Shown: positions 59,992-64,000 of the stretch, one piece after another
How the letters are laid out: the number at the start of each line of letters is the position of its first letter
How positions within the stretch are numbered: position 1 is the first letter of the stretch
DNA from: JAADFF01 sp013153035
GTDB lineage: Bacteria > Coprothermobacterota > Coprothermobacteria > Coprothermobacterales > JAADFF01
Direction: 5' to 3' (one strand)
NCBI GenBank assembly: GCA_026184435.1
Contig: CP046447.1
Length of the DNA stretch: 64,000 nt
Made by a program: the position numbers and the translations under genes
Notes under the pieces: model-generated
Told to the model about the DNA's origin: nothing
Seen by the model: the letters and a program-made list of their open reading frames with translations, nothing else
Database searches by the model: none

Positions 59992-61686
59992 TTAGATAGT
60001 TTTTACCTTCATATACATCTTGTCTATGTACTCTTTGAACATACGAACAGTATTAAACTGCGGTGCCAGTGTCAAGAACGAATGCTCTACCATCTCCCAC
60101 CAGAACTGTTTATGCTTTCTGTATATGAGATATGCCTGTTCCATGAGTGTGATAAGTGCCTCTGCATCTCTGTCATCACCAGTACCTTCCCATCCCCATC
60201 CGTTCATGCCATCATATCCCTCTATCCACCAACCATCAAGAATAGATATATTAAGACCGGCATTGTAAATAATCTTCTGACCAGATGTACCACTGGCCTC
60301 CTTAGGAGGAATAGGGTTATTCAGCCATAGATCTACACCGCCAACAAGATAGCTGGCAACATCCATATTGTAGTTAGGCACATAGACAATCTTATCTTGC
60401 CAACCATAACGCTCAATAGTGGCATGTAGGTTTTCTATAATCTCATGTCCTTTAGCATCTGCAGGATGTGCTTTACCAGAGTAGATAATACGAAGGCCTT
60501 GGTCAAGGAGTTTACCTAGTCTATCAGGATCTCTGGCTATGAGGTCAGCCCTCTTATAGGGAGCTACTCTCCTGGCAAAGCCTACTATGAGATCATCTTC
60601 ATTCCACCTCACACCCATACGTCTCAGGTAAAGAAGCAGCCTCTTTTTCTGAAGAGATTTAGCCAGCTTTATATGGTTCTTACGAAGAATCACCGAGCTC
60701 CAGAAGTCGATGTTATCAACTTCTGTTTCCCAACCCTCACCACCTACATCACTCATAATCTCACGCATCTGATCTCCAGCCCATGTGGGCACATGTACAC
60801 CATTGGTAATGTGGAATATAGGCACATCGTCGGCACGGGGTACATCAAAGATGTGCTTCCACATATTCCTGGAAACCTCACCGTGCTTTTTACTAACAGC
60901 ATTGGTCAAACCGGCAAGTCTTATGGCTATAACTGTCATACTAAGTCCACCTTCAGTCTGAACACTGGCAAGATCAAGAACTTTATCCCATGGCTGACCA
61001 GACTCTTCCCACCACTTTCTTAAATACCTCTCAGCAAGGGAAACATCAAAGACCTCATTACCTGCTGGAACAGGGGTATGAGTTGTAAAGACGAGGTGTC
61101 TTCTCACACGCTGAAGTGCCTCTTCCCAATCCATACCTGCTATGAGAAACTCTCGCAGCAGTGCAAGTCCTGAAAAGGCAGAATGTCCTTCATTAAGATG
61201 CCATACGTCATAACCAGGATACACTTCTCTAAGGAATTGAGCTCCACCTATACCCAGTAGAATTTCTTGTCTAATACGCTCCGGTCTATCAGCTGTATAA
61301 AGCTTATAGGTTGTTGTCTTCCATTCAGGTGTATTTTCATGAAGCTCACTGTCAATAAGATACAGGGGCACCCTTCCTACCATGGCACGCCATACAATAT
61401 AATGTACGGTCTCATCGCCAAGGGTAAATTCTCCTTTGTACACCTCTGTCATGCCGAAGTCTCTTGGATGATAATACGGATACTCTTCTCTCTGCTTACC
61501 ATCTTCTATAATTTGAGTGAAGTAACCATTATGATAGAAAAGTCCCAGTCCAATAAGCGGATAATGCAAATCACTGGCAGTTTTTAAAATATCGCCTGCA
61601 AGCACACCAAGGCCTCCTGCATAAATAGGCCAATCAGGATGTGCTCCAAACTCAACACTAAGATATGCAACACGTGGTTGTTTCAT
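59992..61686 (-). CDS. glgP: Alpha-glucan (glycogen/starch) phosphorylase
   Basis: This 564-residue GT35 enzyme releases glucose 1-phosphate from alpha-1,4-glucans with PLP. It is shorter than the 800-residue classical form and matches the soluble thermophile type. The start is VAYLSVEFGAHPDWPIYAGG. Mid-protein are HLNEGHSAFSGLALL and GFARRVAPYKRADL. The PLP lysine is in NPIPPKEASGTSGQK, and LDGWWIEGYDGMNGWGWEG follows. The ATG at 61686 follows GGAGGTGGGGATGT. No other glycogen gene is in the window. Confidence 0.93.
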   Translation of the reverse strand: MKQPRVAYLSVEFGAHPDWPIYAGGLGVLAGDILKTASDLHYPLIGLGLFYHNGYFTQIIEDGKQREEYPYYHPRDFGMTEVYKGEFTLGDETVHYIVWRAMVGRVPLYLIDSELHENTPEWKTTTYKLYTADRPERIRQEILLGIGGAQFLREVYPGYDVWHLNEGHSAFSGLALLREFLIAGMDWEEALQRVRRHLVFTTHTPVPAGNEVFDVSLAERYLRKWWEESGQPWDKVLDLASVQTEGGLSMTVIAIRLAGLTNAVSKKHGEVSRNMWKHIFDVPRADDVPIFHITNGVHVPTWAGDQMREIMSDVGGEGWETEVDNIDFWSSVILRKNHIKLAKSLQKKRLLLYLRRMGVRWNEDDLIVGFARRVAPYKRADLIARDPDRLGKLLDQGLRIIYSGKAHPADAKGHEIIENLHATIERYGWQDKIVYVPNYNMDVASYLVGGVDLWLNNPIPPKEASGTSGQKIIYNAGLNISILDGWWIEGYDGMNGWGWEGTGDDRDAEALITLMEQAYLIYRKHKQFWWEMVEHSFLTLAPQFNTVRMFKEYIDKMYMKVKTI

Positions 61687-61799
61687 ACATCCCCACCTCC
61701 AAGTAGTTATCCTTACAGTTTTGTTATACAGCAAACAGTGGGGATATAGAACAAAAGAAAGACGCTTAAATATATTTATGCTGTGAAAATATGCATAAA

Positions 61800-62708
61800 T
61801 TACTTAGGCTTGCATACCTTTAGAGGCAAATAATAGGCGGTAGACCCTTTAGGAGGATTAAGAACAACATCTACCTGTCCCAATACCTGATGAAAATCAA
61901 TATCAAGTCCTGAAGACATAAACGAATGAATAAAATCAAACGATACACTACTGCACTGGAAATCTTCTAAAGGAGATAATACTATATACAATACGCCCCA
62001 GTCGGCATACCACATATCGGTATTGACAAGATAATTACCCCACCAGATAGCCTGTCTCTTTAAAAACCGCTCATAAAACTTTGTATAGTAGGCAGTAGCT
62101 GGAAGACCTACAGAGGGGATAGGTTGGTCAAAGTATCCTCTTGGCACTGTGCTTGTACCCATAACATACTTCATATGAATGTAACCTGTTGCCCTATCTA
62201 CGGCAAAGAAAGAATCCCACCATCTAAAACCCATGTAGTCTGGACTGTCATCCATATCCGGGATACCAGAATACCGAAAGATGGCAACAAGATGAAGCTT
62301 GCCATCTATCCACTTACCAAACACAGCAAGGCGAAGTGTGGGATTGCCAGAGTAGGTCTTGGCAAGGGTATCATATCCTATATCTCTGAATATCGAAGCG
62401 GCAAAGTCAAGTGTACGAATCTGACCATACTGTACCGGTTGCCCTCCGTGCATCTTTCCCCATCTGGTAAGAATTTTCATAAACTCATCGTAAGAAACAT
62501 CGTAACCTTTCATAGATGAAATGGCATCATATAAACTGCTAAAACCATCAAAATCGTCAGCAGTTTTCACATAGCCTCTTAGAGGAGGATTCATTACAAC
62601 ATGTTCTACCCGTGTGCGGTAGTATATCAAAACAGCGGCGGCGCTTACAATAAGCACCGCCACCAGCAAGAATTTCCATTTGCCCTTACGTGATACCTTA
62701 GTATTCAA
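61800..62708 (-). CDS. Membrane-anchored exported protein of unknown function
   Basis: I do not recognise this protein of about 302 residues. An N-terminal anchor (KFLLVAVLIVSAAAVLIYY) is followed by an extracellular domain rich in Tyr and Trp (MGFRWWDSFFAVDRATGYIH, WWGNYLVNTDMWYADWGVLY). The TTG at 62708 is chosen because GGGAGGTAGTC lies seven bases upstream, inside the end of the nucleoside kinase gene. The longer frame to 62816 is overlap only. Coupling to the kinase suggests one transcript. Confidence 0.65.
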   Translation of the reverse strand: MNTKVSRKGKWKFLLVAVLIVSAAAVLIYYRTRVEHVVMNPPLRGYVKTADDFDGFSSLYDAISSMKGYDVSYDEFMKILTRWGKMHGGQPVQYGQIRTLDFAASIFRDIGYDTLAKTYSGNPTLRLAVFGKWIDGKLHLVAIFRYSGIPDMDDSPDYMGFRWWDSFFAVDRATGYIHMKYVMGTSTVPRGYFDQPIPSVGLPATAYYTKFYERFLKRQAIWWGNYLVNTDMWYADWGVLYIVLSPLEDFQCSSVSFDFIHSFMSSGLDIDFHQVLGQVDVVLNPPKGSTAYYLPLKVCKPK

Positions 62709-64000
62709 AAAGACTACCTCCCACAAACTCTCTAAGAAGTGAGGTGCGAGGTACAAATGTCGTAGACAATGGCTCAAAGTGTCTGATGAACTTAAGAAGT
62801 CTCTCTGCCTCAGCATACTCGGGATACAGTTTGGGCACAGCTTGTAAAAGTGGCTCTACCAGTGGTCTAAGAACACTAAGCTCATATGGTAGTGCCGAGT
62901 TAAAGAATACATCGGCCTCTTCTTGATATGGGAAGATATATCTATCTTCTCCCCTCCTCACCAGTGGCCACTGTCTAAGGGTATCTATAACACCATATCC
63001 CCTAAACAGACTATCTCTCACCATACGGCGAATGAGACGGGCATCTGTAGTAGGTATGCGATTATGGTCATCTATATTGAGCTGTGTCAGAGCACTAACA
63101 TATATCTTAAACTTCGTATATCCGGGCACCTGAGCTGTGGTAATAGGATTAAGAGCATGAATACCTTCTACAACAATGACACTATTCTTGTCAAGCTTCA
63201 CAAATTTACCAGAGGGCTCTCTAACACCTCGTATAAAGTTGTATCTTGGTAGTTCTATCTCCTCACCCTTCAGAAGTGCCATAAGCTGCTGGTTAAAGAA
63301 CTCCACATCCATAGCCTCAATGCTATCAAAATCTGGTCTACCCTCTTCATCTCTGGGTGTCTTGTCTCTGGGCACAAAGTAGTCATCGGTAGATATGACA
63401 ATCGGATTGATACCATTGACCCTGAGCTGGATACCCAACCTCTTAGAGAAAGTTGTCTTGCCAGAAGAAGAGGGTCCGGCAATAAGCACAAGTCTGACAT
63501 CACTGATATTCTCAGCTATCTTATCGGCAATCTCGGCTATCTTCTTCTCCTGTAGAGCTTCTGCCACCATTATTATCTCCTTAGCCTTACCGGAAACAAT
63601 CATCTTATTGAGAGCACCAACATCGGGAAGTCCCATAAGAGAAAGCCAGTTTCTATGTTCCTGAAATGCCTTATAGAGCATAACAATTTCTTCAAACTTA
63701 GCAGGTTTACGGTAGTTCTTAGGCTCGGGAAGAACAAGTACAAAGCCCGGTGGATATATGATCAGGTCAAATGCATTAAGATAGCTGGTATCTGGGACAA
63801 GTGGCAGGAACACATAATCATAGTAATCAGTACCTTCGGCCTTGTATAAAGTGACCGTCTTGGTATACATCGTTTCAAAGAGTCTAACCTTATCATCACG
63901 ATTTTCCTTCTTAAACAGCTCTATAGCCTCTTTTCTGTCCATCTCCACAAACTCAAACTTGATAGCCTTCTTGACATATTCCCACATCTTCTCTTTAATC
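62698..64000 (-). CDS. TGS-type nucleoside (uridine) kinase, C-terminal part
   Basis: The frame is open to the window edge, so the N-terminus is missing. At least 430 residues are visible. The first 130 match the threonyl-tRNA-synthetase-like second domain (RKEAIELFKKENRDDKVRLF, YPPGFVLVLP). The kinase domain has the P-loop GPSSSGKTTFSKRL, STDDYFVPRD and VVEGIHALNP, as in uridine kinases. Proteins of this layout (e.g. the Thermotoga TM0751 type) are about 550 residues with an N-terminal TGS domain. An internal ATG at 63987 is unlikely to be the true start. Confidence 0.9.
   Translation of the reverse strand, partial: IKEKMWEYVKKAIKFEFVEMDRKEAIELFKKENRDDKVRLFETMYTKTVTLYKAEGTDYYDYVFLPLVPDTSYLNAFDLIIYPPGFVLVLPEPKNYRKPAKFEEIVMLYKAFQEHRNWLSLMGLPDVGALNKMIVSGKAKEIIMVAEALQEKKIAEIADKIAENISDVRLVLIAGPSSSGKTTFSKRLGIQLRVNGINPIVISTDDYFVPRDKTPRDEEGRPDFDSIEAMDVEFFNQQLMALLKGEEIELPRYNFIRGVREPSGKFVKLDKNSVIVVEGIHALNPITTAQVPGYTKFKIYVSALTQLNIDDHNRIPTTDARLIRRMVRDSLFRGYGVIDTLRQWPLVRRGEDRYIFPYQEEADVFFNSALPYELSVLRPLVEPLLQAVPKLYPEYAEAERLLKFIRHFEPLSTTFVPRTSLLREFVGGSLFEY

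Overview
The window is about 64 kb of a bacterial chromosome, with moderate A+T content by eye and most genes on the minus strand. It carries housekeeping markers (L10, L1, L11, NusG, SecE, L33, EF-Tu, five tRNAs, GroES/GroEL, L28, DNA polymerase III delta). Start sites follow strong GGAGG-type ribosome binding sites, with several GTG and TTG starts. Lipoproteins, an S-layer-homology (SLH) protein and a NADH-linked, iron-sulfur-rich formate dehydrogenase suggest an anaerobe. Several families are ones I know best from anaerobic thermophiles (Ogg2 glycosylase, TGS-type nucleoside kinase, GH114/TM1410 protein, soluble glucan phosphorylase). The species cannot be named from the sequence alone.

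Layout. 1-4.6 kb: translation and transcription cluster, with an L10 leader and a tRNA array that shares a divergent pair of consensus promoters with tRNA-Val. 4.6-9.5 kb: DMT exporter, LigB-like protein, an orphan gene and groESL behind two CIRCE-like operators. 9.8-24.6 kb: a defence island on the minus strand. In transcription order it has a GH114 protein, an ABC-type ATPase, a PD-(D/E)xK-like protein, a PLD-HerA fusion, a sugar epimerase, then HsdM, a small membrane protein, HsdS, HsdR, a YgjP-like metallopeptidase and a DUF262/DUF1524 (GmrSD-like) protein. 24.7-33 kb: iron alcohol dehydrogenase, NifX-like protein, SLH protein, MATE exporter, and a peptide-type ABC importer without an ATPase gene. 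33-36 kb: an unusual transketolase and two small lipoproteins.

36-45 kb is a formate module: a MobA-like cofactor enzyme, a nucleotidyltransferase, a FocA channel, and an operon for NuoE-like, NuoF-like and a 1.4-kilo-residue formate dehydrogenase carrying an internal GltD/NfnB-like flavoprotein domain. 45-64 kb: L28, CobO, UppP, SurE, a PhoB/PhoR/PhoU-like operon, Ogg2, an aminotransferase, a HAD phosphatase, a C-terminal processing protease, HolA, an inositol-monophosphatase-family enzyme, a YihY membrane protein, an NSS symporter with a small membrane partner, glucan phosphorylase, a membrane-anchored orphan and a nucleoside kinase cut by the window edge.

The best candidate for an undescribed system is the three-gene overlapping cassette at about 20.0-23.6 kb (ABC-type ATPase, putative nuclease, PLD-HerA fusion), directly upstream of the type I restriction-modification operon. 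Other notable points are the CIRCE variant, the formate dehydrogenase fusion, a repeat pair inside hsdS that could permit specificity switching, and a same-strand overlap of about 100 bp between two conserved genes.
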